Below are positions 7,765 to 17,562 of a stretch of 48,596 nucleotides of DNA, piece after piece (the first letter of the stretch is position 1; each line of letters starts with the position of its first letter). A program made the translations under genes and the position numbers. The notes under the pieces are model-generated. The model saw nothing but the letters and a program-made list of their open reading frames with translations, ran no database searches and was not told the origin of the DNA. The stretch covers positions 1 through 48,596 of the forward strand of contig NZ_CANMPM010000019.1 of assembly GCF_947499845.1 (NCBI RefSeq). Reading direction: 5' to 3'. Source of the stretch: an uncultured Pseudokineococcus sp. GTDB lineage: Bacteria; Actinomycetota; Actinomycetes; Actinomycetales; Quadrisphaeraceae.

Positions 7765-8925
7765 TCACCCTCCGGTGCAGCGCAGCACGTCGGCCGCGCG
7801 CTCGCGGTCGGCGGCGGCCCGTCGCCGCCGCTCCTCCAGCTCGTCGACCTCCCGCCCGTCACGGCGGGCCGTCCCGACGCGGCCGGGGACCTCCCAGGCC
7901 TTCGGGGACGGGGGCGGCTGCGGCGCCCCGGCGAGGAGGGAGGTCGACGACGGCTCCAGCAGCGGCAGAGCCCGCCCGGGCTGGCCGACGGCGCGGCGCA
8001 CCGCCGGTCCCGCCACGAGGCTCGCCCCGGCCGCGCCCACGGCGCCGAGGGCGGCCACCGGGTCCTCCGCGACGACGAGCTCGAGCGAGGCCGTGGCGAG
8101 CGAGCCGCTGACGTCGGCGCCGCGGGCGACGACCTGCGCGTGCGGCAGGGAGACCCACCCCAGCACCGCCGCGGCGTCGCCGCTGCCCCCGGCGTAGGCG
8201 GCGAGGTCGTCGGTGTGGCGTCGGACGCCCTCGGCGTAGCCGTCCTCCACGAGCGTCCGCCGCAGGACCGTCGGCACCGGCCGGGGCCGCTCCGCCCACG
8301 ACGCGTCGGCGCCCCCGAGGTCGGTCACCTCGCGCCCGCTCCATCCGGCGCGGAGGCCGTCGTCGACGGTCCGGGCGACGGCGCCGTGGGCCCGCTCGGC
8401 GGCGTCGAGGTACTCCTCGTGGAGCCGCCGGGCCGCCGCCTCGACCTCGGCCCGGCCGGTCGCGGCGGCCTCCACGGCGCGGCGGTGGTCGACGTGGGCG
8501 CTCCAGCCGGGCGGGCGCCCGACGAGGAGGTCGACGCCGGAGGTCCCGCGCGCCGCGAGCGCGAGGACCCCCGAGGCGTCGCGGAGCTCGTCGCGCGCCA
8601 CGACCATCCGGCGCTCGACGTCGTCCGCCCGCCGCTGCAGGGCCACCAGCTCGTCCGCCCACGCGCCGAGGACGTCGGCCAGCGCGTCGACGGACCGGGC
8701 GAGCACGCCCAGCGCCCCCGGCAGCGCCGCGACGCGCTCCCGGTGGGCGGTGGCCGCGGGGCCGGTCCAGGCGGGCGCGTCGGCGCGGGCGTCCGCCTGC
8801 GCCGAGCGGAGCCGGCCGGCGAGGCGCCGCAGCTCGTCGGCCAGGGCCCGCACGCCGGGCGGGTCCCCGGGGCAGGGGTCCCAGCCGAGGGCCGGCAGGG
8901 GCCGGGCGGCCGAGGTCGCCGTCAC
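7765..8925 (-). CDS. Putative type VII-secreted (WXG-like signal domain) protein
   Basis: 386 aa from GTG 8925, overlapping the upstream gene by GTGA. Residues 10-105 match the look of the actinobacterial 'putative T7SS secretion signal' domain: DPCPGDPPGVRALADEL..RRLAGRL, then a W-x-G (AWTGPAATAHRERV) and a second long helix (LARSVDALADVLGAWADEL). A helical second part follows (res 120-200), including WSGREV, then a region of mixed sequence and a charged helical tail (ELEERRRRAAADRERA). No toxin motif is recognisable at the C-terminus. Assignment is from helix pattern and the W-x-G motif, not from a search. Confidence 0.65.
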   Translation of the reverse strand: MTATSAARPLPALGWDPCPGDPPGVRALADELRRLAGRLRSAQADARADAPAWTGPAATAHRERVAALPGALGVLARSVDALADVLGAWADELVALQRRADDVERRMVVARDELRDASGVLALAARGTSGVDLLVGRPPGWSAHVDHRRAVEAAATGRAEVEAAARRLHEEYLDAAERAHGAVARTVDDGLRAGWSGREVTDLGGADASWAERPRPVPTVLRRTLVEDGYAEGVRRHTDDLAAYAGGSGDAAAVLGWVSLPHAQVVARGADVSGSLATASLELVVAEDPVAALGAVGAAGASLVAGPAVRRAVGQPGRALPLLEPSSTSLLAGAPQPPPSPKAWEVPGRVGTARRDGREVDELEERRRRAAADRERAADVLRCTGG

Positions 8926-9413
8926 GAGCCGGCCCCGCCCGGCGCGACGGCCGCCGGGGCCGCCCCGGCGGAGGAGGGGGCAGGGCCCGTCGTCCGCACC
9001 GGGCCCGGCGCCCCGAGGAGCCCCCCGAGCGGTGCGAGCGGCGGCACGGGCGGCCCCACGAGGGGTACAGCCAGCGGGACGGGAGGTCCGAGCTGCGTGG
9101 GGGCGGTCACCGGCGTCGTCCCCGTCGCGGCGGCCCGGGCGGTGGCGAGCGCCTCCCGCTCGCAGTCGTCGTAGGCCGCAGCGGCCCGGCCGAGGTCGAG
9201 CGCCGCGACGTCGGCGAGGCGGCGCAGGGCCCTGGCGTGCAGCGCCCAGTCCTCCTGCGCCCGCTCGAGGGCGACCACGAGACGGCGCGCCCCGAGCGCC
9301 AGGGCGGGCGCGGCGACCACGGACGCCGCGACCGCCTCCAGGTCCGCCGCGACGTGCTCGAGCCGCGCGCGCACCACCGCCATCTGCTCCGTGTCGACCG
9401 CCGCCGCACCCAT
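8922..9413 (-). CDS. Small WXG/ESX-like partner protein
   Basis: 163 aa from ATG 9413, preceded by a GGAGGGG ribosome-binding site. Residues 1-95 form two long amphipathic helices (TEQMAVVRARLEHVAADLEA; EDWALHARALRRLADVAALD), as in WXG100/LXG-like T7SS proteins, though I see no W-x-G turn. The rest is a Pro/Gly/Ala-rich tail with no structure. It is coupled to the downstream 386-aa protein by GTGA, suggesting co-secretion or a chaperone/partner pair. Function unknown. Confidence 0.6.
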   Translation of the reverse strand: MGAAAVDTEQMAVVRARLEHVAADLEAVAASVVAAPALALGARRLVVALERAQEDWALHARALRRLADVAALDLGRAAAAYDDCEREALATARAAATGTTPVTAPTQLGPPVPLAVPLVGPPVPPLAPLGGLLGAPGPVRTTGPAPSSAGAAPAAVAPGGAGS

Positions 9414-9465
9414 CCGCGCCCCTCCGCCCCGGCACCGCACCGGGCGGGCCGCTCGACCGGCGGCG

Positions 9466-9471
9466 ACGCTA
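9466..9471 (-). promoter_or_regulatory. Probable -10 box for the WXG-like operon
   Basis: Minus-strand TAGCGT at 9471-9466, about 50 bases upstream of the ATG at 9413. The short leader holds a GGAGGGG Shine-Dalgarno just before the start. Confidence 0.45.
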
Positions 9472-9548
9472 GGGCCGCGGGCGCCGGCCCGCTGGAGCCC
9501 TGTGGACGACGGGTCGTCACCGCGGACCGGCGACGCGCCGGGACGGGC

Positions 9549-9564
9549 TGTGGAAACGTGCACA
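9549..9564 (+). promoter_or_regulatory. CRP-type operator upstream of the acetate uptake genes
   Basis: TGTGGAAACGTGCACA has the TGTG-N8-CACA symmetry of actinobacterial Crp/GlxR sites (consensus TGTGA-N6-TCACA). Its centre at 9556.5 lies about 40 bases upstream of the start predicted from a CAGGCT -10 at 9585-9590, the spacing of class II CRP activation. A Crp homologue is encoded at 19143-19820. Confidence 0.6.
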
Positions 9565-9584
9565 CCGGACACACGGCGCTGTGG

Positions 9585-9590
9585 CAGGCT
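9585..9590 (+). promoter_or_regulatory. Probable -10 box of the DUF485-actP-acs region
   Basis: CAGGCT at 9585-9590, predicting a start near 9597 and a 5' leader of about 64 bases that ends in AGGAGG (9649-9654), six bases before the GTG at 9661. Confidence 0.45.
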
Positions 9591-9660
9591 CCGCTCGTCC
9601 CGGGCTGGTGGAGCCCGGCTGCCACGCCCGGCACCGACGCCGGGCGCGAGGAGGCCCGAC

Positions 9661-10026
9661 GTGCCACGACACGACCCCGCGCAGCACCGGCCCGACCCGG
9701 GGGCAGCCGCCCCCGGTCTCGCCACCGCCGAGGAGGTGCGCGAGTCCCCCGAGTTCGCGGCCCTCCAGCGCCGCTTCCGGCGCTTCATCTTCCCCATGGC
9801 CGGGGCGTTCCTGGCCTGGTACGCCCTCTACGTGCTCCTGGCGGCGCTCGCGCCGGACTTCATGGCGCAGCGCGTCGGCGGCAGCACGATCACCGTCGGG
9901 CTCCTGCTGGGGCTCGGGCAGTTCGTGTCCACCTTCGCCATCACGATGGTCTACCGCTCCTGGGCGGACAAGCGCTTCGACCCCGAGGCGAGCGCGCTCC
10001 GCGAGCGGATCGAGGGCGTCGCGTGA
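9661..10026 (+). CDS. DUF485 family membrane protein, partner of the acetate symporter
   Basis: 121 aa. GTG 9661 is chosen because AGGAGG sits six bases upstream. Residues 20-40 carry the conserved SPEFAALQRRFRRFIFP box, followed by two transmembrane segments (MAGAFLAWYALYVLLAALAP; ITVGLLLGLGQFVSTFAITMVY) and a short cytoplasmic tail (YRSWADKRFDPEA), the standard DUF485 plan (YjcH-like, about 100 aa). In many bacteria it is co-transcribed with actP; here its stop overlaps the symporter start (GTGA). Confidence 0.93.
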   Translation: MPRHDPAQHRPDPGAAAPGLATAEEVRESPEFAALQRRFRRFIFPMAGAFLAWYALYVLLAALAPDFMAQRVGGSTITVGLLLGLGQFVSTFAITMVYRSWADKRFDPEASALRERIEGVA

Positions 10027-11693
10027 GCGCCGCCGCCGTGCTGGCGTCCGCGCCGAGCACCCTCGACGTCGGCTCGCCCGTCCTCAACATCGCGATCTTC
10101 GTCGTCTTCGTCGTCGTGACGCTCGCGATCGTCCTGCGGGCGAGCCGCAGCACGCGGACCGCCGCCGACTACTACGCGGGCGGTCGCAGCTTCACCGGCC
10201 CGCAGAACGGCTTCGCCATCGCGGGCGACTACCTCTCGGCGGCGAGCTTCCTCGGCATCGCCGGCGCCATCGCCGTCTACGGCTACGACGGCTTCCTCTA
10301 CTCCATCGGCTTCCTCGTCGCCTGGCTCGTGGCCCTGCTCCTCGTGGCCGAGCTCCTGCGCAACACGGGGCGCTTCACGATGGCGGACGTCCTGTCCTTC
10401 CGCCTGCGCCAGCGCCCGGTCCGGATGGCCGCGGCCCTCGCGACGCTGGCCGTCTGCTTCTTCTACCTCATCGCGCAGATGTCGGGCGCGGGCGGCCTCG
10501 TGGCCCTCCTGCTCGGCATCGAGGGCCAGGCCGGCCAGTACGTGGTCGTCGCCGTCGTCGGCGTGATCATGATCGCCTACGTGCTCATCGGCGGCATGAA
10601 GGGCACCACGTACGTCCAGATGGTCAAGGCCGTCCTGCTCATCGCGGGCGCCGTCGTCATGACGGTGTGGGTCCTCGCCCGCTACGGCTTCAGCCTCACC
10701 GCCGTCCTCCAGGGCGCGGTGGACACCTCCGCGGCGCAGGGGCTGGCCGACCCCGAGGCCCTCCTGGGCCCGGGCCTGCGCTACGGCTCCAGCGCGCTGA
10801 CGCTCCTCGACTTCGGGTCGCTCTCCCTCGCCCTCGTGCTGGGGACGGCCGGCCTGCCGCACGTCCTCATGCGCTTCTACACCGTGCCCAGCGGCAAGGA
10901 GGCCCGCCGGAGCGTCGTGTGGGCCATCTGGCTCATCGGCATCTTCTACCTGCTGACCCTGGTGCTCGGGTACGGCGCCGCGGCGCTCGTGGGCCGGGAG
11001 GACATCCTGTCCGCCCCCGGCGGCGTCAACTCCGCGGCCCCGCTGCTCGCCTTCCAGCTCGGCGGGACGGTGCTGCTGGGCCTCATCGCGGCCGTCGCCT
11101 TCGCGACGATCCTCGCGGTGGTCGCCGGGCTCGCCATCACGGCGGCGACGTCCTTCGCCCACGACGTGTACGCCAGCGTCCTCAAGAACGGGACGGTCAG
11201 CCCGGACGGCGAGCTGAAGGTCGCCCGCCGCACGGTCGTCGTCATCGGCGTCGTCGCGATCCTCGGCGGCATGGCGGCCATCGGCCAGAACGTCGCCTTC
11301 CTCGTGGCCCTCGCCTTCGCCGTCGCCGCGAGCGCCAACCTCCCGACGATCCTCTACTCGCTCTTCTGGCGGCGCTTCACCACCCGCGGGGCGCTGTGGA
11401 GCATGTACGGCGGTCTGGTGAGCACCATCGTGCTCATCGTCTTCTCCCCCGTCGTCAGCGGGCGGGTCGACCCGGTCACCGGCGCGAGCACGTCGATGAT
11501 CAAGGACGCCGGCGTGGACTTCTCGTGGTTCCCCCTGGAGAACCCCGGCATCGTCACCATCCCGCTCGCCTTCTTCCTCGGCTGGCTGGGCACCGTCACG
11601 AGCCGGCCCGAGGCCGACCACGACGCGAAGGCCGCGCAGATGGAGGTCCGGGCCTTCACGGGGGCAGGATCGGAGAAGGCCGTGCAGCACTGA
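10023..11693 (+). CDS. actP: Cation/acetate symporter (ActP-like, SSS family)
   Basis: 556 aa polytopic membrane protein. Sodium:solute symporter features: [35 protein letters not shown] at about residues 45-80, a hallmark of ActP-like members; further signature stretches are [17 protein letters not shown] and [24 protein letters not shown]. About 13 hydrophobic segments are visible. Predicted to import acetate (possibly other short monocarboxylates) with a cation. It overlaps the DUF485 gene by GTGA and precedes acs, so uptake and activation are adjacent. A strong hairpin at 11714-11749 separates it from acs. Confidence 0.93.
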   Translation: MSAAAVLASAPSTLDVGSPVLNIAIFVVFVVVTLAIVLRASRSTRTAADYYAGGRSFTGPQNGFAIAGDYLSAASFLGIAGAIAVYGYDGFLYSIGFLVAWLVALLLVAELLRNTGRFTMADVLSFRLRQRPVRMAAALATLAVCFFYLIAQMSGAGGLVALLLGIEGQAGQYVVVAVVGVIMIAYVLIGGMKGTTYVQMVKAVLLIAGAVVMTVWVLARYGFSLTAVLQGAVDTSAAQGLADPEALLGPGLRYGSSALTLLDFGSLSLALVLGTAGLPHVLMRFYTVPSGKEARRSVVWAIWLIGIFYLLTLVLGYGAAALVGREDILSAPGGVNSAAPLLAFQLGGTVLLGLIAAVAFATILAVVAGLAITAATSFAHDVYASVLKNGTVSPDGELKVARRTVVVIGVVAILGGMAAIGQNVAFLVALAFAVAASANLPTILYSLFWRRFTTRGALWSMYGGLVSTIVLIVFSPVVSGRVDPVTGASTSMIKDAGVDFSWFPLENPGIVTIPLAFFLGWLGTVTSRPEADHDAKAAQMEVRAFTGAGSEKAVQH

Positions 11694-11713
11694 GGTCCAG
11701 CAGCTCCAGGCCA

Positions 11714-11749
11714 CGGCCGCCGGTCCCCTCCCCGGGGGGCCGGCGGCCG
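11714..11749. terminator. Strong hairpin between actP and acs
   Basis: Arms 11714-11723 and 11740-11749 pair perfectly over 10 bp, with further G-C pairing inside the loop (TCCCC against GGGGG). As acs follows in the same direction, this may be a partial terminator or RNA-stability element that sets different actP and acs levels. Confidence 0.6.
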
Positions 11750-11787
11750 CACCCGTGACGACGACGCACCCTCGAGGAAGGACGGCG

Positions 11788-13791
<2,004 letters not shown>

Positions 13792-13841
13792 CCGGCCCGA
13801 CCCCACCGCCCGTCCCTCGCCGACCGACCCTCGTCGTCGGC

Positions 13842-13905
13842 CGGGGGCGGGCGGCGGCCCCGGGACGACCAGCCCGGCGCGGCGACCCCGGGGCCGCCCG
13901 CCCGA
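13842..13905 (+). terminator. Large GC-rich dyad after acs
   Basis: A GGCGGGCGG..CCCCGGG block near 13847-13864 pairs, with a 3-base bulge, with CCCCGGGGCCGCCCGCC near 13886-13902. It lies 50-110 bases after the acs stop and before the next promoter, as expected for a terminator. Confidence 0.5.
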
Positions 13906-13929
13906 GGGGCGAGGGGGCGATCACGTGCG

Positions 13930-13935
13930 TAGGCT
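13930..13935 (+). promoter_or_regulatory. -10 box for the holin-like gene
   Basis: TAGGCT at 13930-13935, predicting a start near 13943 and an unusually long leader (about 147 bases) before the GTG at 14090. A 10-base palindrome, ACCGATCGGT (13942-13951), sits at the predicted start. The remainder of the 298-base acs-holin gap holds no recognisable gene. Confidence 0.5.
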
Positions 13936-14089
13936 CGCCGACCGATCGGTGGCCACCGCGGTCGGACGTCGGGCGGGCCCACGGGGCAGGCCTCCGGGCA
14001 CACCTCGGGGCGGAGCAGAGCCCGCGCCGGGCGCGGCCACCACGATCGCCGCACCACGCGGCGGCACGACGAGCAGCGGGAGAAACGCA

Positions 14090-14467
14090 GTGGCAGAGGA
14101 CAAGACCGTGGGCCAGCTGGTCGTCGACATCAAGCGCGACCTGACCGACCTCGTGAGGACGGAGGTGGCGCTCGCCAAGGCCGAGCTCGCCGACGACGCC
14201 AAGGCCGCCGGCATCGGCGCGGGCCTGTTCGCGGGCGCCGCGCTCTTCGGCTTCTTCGCGCTCATGCTCCTGCTCGTCGGCGGTGCGCTCGCGCTCGCCC
14301 TCGTGCTGCCGACCTGGGCGTCCTTCCTCATCGTGGGCGGGGTGCTGGTGCTCCTCGCCGGCGTCCTGGCGCTCGTGGGCAAGGGCCGCATCTCCAAGGT
14401 CAAGGCGCCGGAGCGGACCATCGCGACGGCGAAGAGCTCCGTGCAGGCGCTCAAGGGCACCCGCTGA
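14090..14467 (+). CDS. Actinobacterial holin-X-like (phage_holin_3_6) membrane protein
   Basis: 125 aa from GTG 14090, with GGGAGAAA upstream. Charged N-terminal helix (VGQLVVDIKRDLTDLVRTEV), then two long transmembrane hairpin segments (AGLFAGAALFGFFALMLLLVG; LPTWASFLIVGGVLVLLAGVL) and a basic tail. This is the plan of the putative actinobacterial holin superfamily III, which is a chromosomal housekeeping family and not evidence of a phage. Position equals Rv3669. Function undefined; it sits immediately before the alpha/beta hydrolase. Confidence 0.88.
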   Translation: MAEDKTVGQLVVDIKRDLTDLVRTEVALAKAELADDAKAAGIGAGLFAGAALFGFFALMLLLVGGALALALVLPTWASFLIVGGVLVLLAGVLALVGKGRISKVKAPERTIATAKSSVQALKGTR

Positions 14468-14556
14468 CGACGCACCTCCCCACCACCGACGACGGGTCGG
14501 CGCCCGAGCCGGGCGCCGACCCCGTCCTCGTCCCGGGCCCCTGGCAGCACCGGCTC

Positions 14557-15429
14557 GTGCCGGCCGGCGGCGCCCGCTTCCACGTGGCGCTCTGCGAGCC
14601 CCCCGGCCCGCCCGCCACGGGCAGGGCAGGGCGCGCCGACCTCGTCGTCCTCCTCCACGGCTTCCCCCAGCACTGGTGGGCCTTCCGCCACCAGCTCGTC
14701 GCACTGGCCGCCGCGGGCCACCGCACCGCTGCGATGGACCTGCGGGGGGCGGGCGCGAGCGACAAGACCCCGCGCGGCTACGACACGCCCACGCTCGCCT
14801 CCGACGTGGCGGGCGTCGTGCGCGCGCTGGGCGCCTCGCGGGCGGTCGTCGTCGGCCAGGGCCTCGGCGGGTCGGTCGCGTGGGCCATGCCGGCGCTCGA
14901 GCCCGCCACGACCCGCGCCGTCGCCGCCCTGTCGGCTCCCGCCCCGCCGACCACCGCCCTGCGAGCGCTGTCCCCCCGCCACGTCGTCAGCCACCGCCAC
15001 GCGCTGGGGCTGCAGACGCGGCTCGTCGGCGGTCACCGGCTGCAGGGCGACCTCGTGCCCGAGCTGCTGGCCCGCTGGGCCGGCCCCGGCTGGCCGAGCC
15101 CGGCGGAGGCGCGCCGCTACGCCGAGGCGATGGCCGCGCCGTGGGCGGCCCGGGCGGCCGTCGAGCGGCACCGCTGGGAGCTCCGCTCGCCGCTGCGCCG
15201 CGACGGGCGGCGGCTGCGGGCGGCGCTGGAGCGGCCGGTGGACGTGCCGGTCCTCCAGCTCCACGGCGAGCTCGACGGCCTGGTGCCCCTCGCGAGCGCG
15301 CGCCCGCGGCGCGCCCCGGCGCAGCACCGCCTCGAGGTCCTGCCCGGCGTCGGCCACTTCCTCGCCGAGGAGGCGCCGCAGCAGGTGACCGACGAGCTCC
15401 TCCGGTGGCTGGCGGACCTGCCCACCTGA
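14557..15429 (+). CDS. Alpha/beta hydrolase (epoxide-hydrolase-like) lacking the usual nucleophile
   Basis: 290 aa if started at GTG 14557, the first standard start in frame. The conserved N-terminal sequence GPWQHRL lies just upstream in the same open frame, so the true start may be a CTG overlapping the holin stop (14464). Features: oxyanion loop HGFPQHWWAFRHQ, the DLRGAGASDKTPRGYDTPTLA block, acid LDGLVP and catalytic His in GVGHFLAEE. The nucleophile elbow reads G-Q-G-L-G-G, with Gly102 where Asp or Ser is expected. Position corresponds to Rv3670 (ephE). Catalytic activity as a hydrolase is therefore uncertain. Confidence 0.88.
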   Translation: MPAGGARFHVALCEPPGPPATGRAGRADLVVLLHGFPQHWWAFRHQLVALAAAGHRTAAMDLRGAGASDKTPRGYDTPTLASDVAGVVRALGASRAVVVGQGLGGSVAWAMPALEPATTRAVAALSAPAPPTTALRALSPRHVVSHRHALGLQTRLVGGHRLQGDLVPELLARWAGPGWPSPAEARRYAEAMAAPWAARAAVERHRWELRSPLRRDGRRLRAALERPVDVPVLQLHGELDGLVPLASARPRRAPAQHRLEVLPGVGHFLAEEAPQQVTDELLRWLADLPT

Positions 15430-15439
15430 CGGGCGCCGG

Positions 15440-15505
15440 CCTGACCTGCTCCCCGGGCGCACGTCCCCGCCGCCCGCTGGCCGGGGGAGAACGGGCGGGT
15501 CAGGC
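15440..15505. terminator. Bidirectional dyad between the hydrolase and marP
   Basis: GCCGGCCTGACC near 15436-15447 and its complement GGTCAGGCCGGC near 15498-15509 frame the gap, with CCCCGG and CCGGGGG inside. The right arm includes the MarP stop codon. The left arm also resembles the core of the repeat at 23419-23445. Confidence 0.5.
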
Positions 15506-16780
15506 CGGCACGCACTCCTGCGTGCTCACCGGCGCCGACGCGCCCGCGGCCGCGTCGAGGACCTCGGCGGACTCGTCGAGGGTCAGGGCGTAGCCGGTGG
15601 ACGGGTCGTCGACGGACCGGGCGAAGACGACGCCGACGACGCGCCCGTCGAGGTCGACGAGGGGTCCACCGGAGTTGCCGGGCTGCACGTCGGCGCGCAG
15701 CGAGTAGACCTCGCGGGTCACCCCGGGCTGCCCGTAGACGTCCTCGCCGAGGGCGGTGACGACCTGGCGCACGCGCGCCGCCTCGGCGTCGTAGGGCCCG
15801 TCGAGGGGGAAGCCGAGGACGGCCGCCGCGTCCCCGGGCGCCAGCTCCTCCCCCAGCGGGAGGGCCGGCGCGGCCAGCTCGTCCACCGACAGGACCGCGA
15901 GGTCCCGCTCGGGGTCGTAGAGGACGACCTCCGCGGGCAGGCGCGGCCCCTGGCCGCCCACCTGGACGGCGGGGGCCGTGACCCCCGCGACGACGTGGGC
16001 GTTGGTGACGACCCGACCGGGCGCGACGACGAAGCCGCTGCCCTCGACGCCCCGACCGCACGCCTCGGCCACCCCGGTGACCTTGAGGACGCTCCCCCGG
16101 ACCCGCTCGGCGACGGCGACGGCCTCGGCGCCCGCCTCGGCGTCCGGGGCGTCGACGGGCGCGATGGGCTCCTCCCGACCCGTGAAGACGCGGGGGAAGC
16201 CGCCGGCGTCGAGGGCCGACCCAAGCTCGGCGAAGACGGTGCCCGCCTCCACCGGCACGGCGCGCTCGAGCGCGGACGCGATGGTGCTGTCCTCGACCGC
16301 CCGGGAGACCGTCGGGACCGGCGCGGTGCGCAGGGCGCCCGCGGCGAACCACACGAGCGCCCCGACGAGGAGGACGGACATCGCGGCGCCCAGCAGCCCG
16401 TCGAGCAGCCGGAGGGGGCGCCAGGGCACGAGGTCGCGCAGCCTCGCCCCGACCGCCACGAGCAGCGCCTGCCCGAGCAGGGCGGCCACGAGGACGCCGC
16501 CGAGCAGGAGGACGACCCGCTGCCAGGGCGGCTCCCACCCGGCCAGCGCGCCGGGGAGGAGGGCCGCGGCGACGGCGCCCCCGCCGAGGAAGCCCACGAG
16601 CGAGAGCAGGCCGACGACGAGGCCGCGCCGGAAGCCCGACAGCGCGTAGACGAGCGCCAGCAGGACGACGACGACGTCGACGACGACGCCACCGGCGCCG
16701 ACGACCGACCCGAGCCCGCCGCCCGCGGCGCCCGGCGCGGGGACGACGAGCTCGTGCGCCACCCGCAGCGCGCCGCTCAC
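15500..16780 (-). CDS. marP: MarP-like periplasmic serine protease with CvpA membrane domain
   Basis: 426 aa from GTG 16780, overlapping the Nudix stop (GTGA). Residues 30-165 form a four-helix CvpA/colicin-V-production-type membrane domain (VVVDVVVVLLALVYALSGFRRG onwards). Residues 210-415 are a chymotrypsin-fold protease: VTNAHVVAG (His about 259), YDPERDLAVLSV (Asp about 294) and QPGNSGGPL (Ser about 368). Cysteines in EACGRG and at the C-terminus (TQECVPA) could form the disulfide known in MarP. Rv3671c (MarP) is required for acid and oxidative stress resistance in M. tuberculosis; similar use here is inferred. Confidence 0.93.
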   Translation of the reverse strand: MSGALRVAHELVVPAPGAAGGGLGSVVGAGGVVVDVVVVLLALVYALSGFRRGLVVGLLSLVGFLGGGAVAAALLPGALAGWEPPWQRVVLLLGGVLVAALLGQALLVAVGARLRDLVPWRPLRLLDGLLGAAMSVLLVGALVWFAAGALRTAPVPTVSRAVEDSTIASALERAVPVEAGTVFAELGSALDAGGFPRVFTGREEPIAPVDAPDAEAGAEAVAVAERVRGSVLKVTGVAEACGRGVEGSGFVVAPGRVVTNAHVVAGVTAPAVQVGGQGPRLPAEVVLYDPERDLAVLSVDELAAPALPLGEELAPGDAAAVLGFPLDGPYDAEAARVRQVVTALGEDVYGQPGVTREVYSLRADVQPGNSGGPLVDLDGRVVGVVFARSVDDPSTGYALTLDESAEVLDAAAGASAPVSTQECVPA

Positions 16781-17562
16781 GCGGGCACCTCACTCCGGGG
16801 GCGGGAGGGCGGCGGTGGGGGCGCGGCGACCCGGCGCGCGCCGTCCCAGGGCCGCGAGAGCCCCGCGGCGTCGAGCAGGGCGGCGAGGAGCGCGGCGGTG
16901 AAGCCCCAGACGAGCAGACCCCCGACCTCGAAGCCGGGCCCCTCGCCGCGCAGGCGCCCGCGACCGGGCGCCGCGGGGCGCTCCCACGTGACGACGACGC
17001 GGCGCGCCGGGTCGACGAGCTCGGCCAGCGGCGCGCGCAGGACGCGCGCGACCTCCTCGGCCGCGCCGGGCGCCACGGGCGAGGGCACCGGCTCCCAGGC
17101 GAGGACCGGGGTGACCGCGAAGCCCTCGGGCGGCACCCGGAGGACGGGCATGCGCCCCAGCACCTGCACGCCCGCGGTGGCGAGGCCCGTCTCCTCGCGG
17201 GCCTCGCGCAGGGCGGCGGCGACCTCGTCGGCGTCCCCGGCGTCGACGGCCCCGCCCGGCAGCGCCGGCTGCCCGGCGTGCGCGCGCAGGCCGGCCGCCC
17301 GCTCGAGGAGCAGGACGTCGCCGGGGAGCGCGTCGGCGCCGCCGGCGACCGGGTCGGCGGCGGCAGGCGCGGCCGTGCTGCCCGGCGAGAGGCACACGAG
17401 GACGGCGGCGCGCCGGCCCTCCCGGCGCCCCGGGGGTCCGACGGGCCGCGCGGCGCCGCCGAGCGCCGCCAGGCGCCGGGCCGCGTCCGGTGCGCCGTCC
17501 ACGAGGCGCTGGACCCACCACGGCGCCGACGACCCGTCCGCGGACGCCGCCCCGGCGCTCAC
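16777..17562 (-). CDS. Nudix hydrolase, CoA pyrophosphatase-like
   Basis: 261 aa from GTG 17562, overlapping nth's stop (GTGA), with its own stop overlapping marP. The Nudix core reads [20 protein letters not shown] then AREETGL, giving the R-E-A-R-E-E-x-G metal-binding stretch; the PGGxxDxxD opening is typical of the CoA-pyrophosphatase (YeaB/NUDT7) branch. Residues 1-50 are a non-conserved Pro/Gly-rich lead, and [18 protein letters not shown] ends the domain. Rv3672c occupies the same place. The substrate assignment is by family only. Confidence 0.88.
   Translation of the reverse strand: MSAGAASADGSSAPWWVQRLVDGAPDAARRLAALGGAARPVGPPGRREGRRAAVLVCLSPGSTAAPAAADPVAGGADALPGDVLLLERAAGLRAHAGQPALPGGAVDAGDADEVAAALREAREETGLATAGVQVLGRMPVLRVPPEGFAVTPVLAWEPVPSPVAPGAAEEVARVLRAPLAELVDPARRVVVTWERPAAPGRGRLRGEGPGFEVGGLLVWGFTAALLAALLDAAGLSRPWDGARRVAAPPPPPSRPRSEVPA

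Noticed and set aside
14090-14467. Prophage holin
   Set aside because: No lysin, integrase or structural phage gene is near; the family is a conserved chromosomal neighbour of acs and marP.
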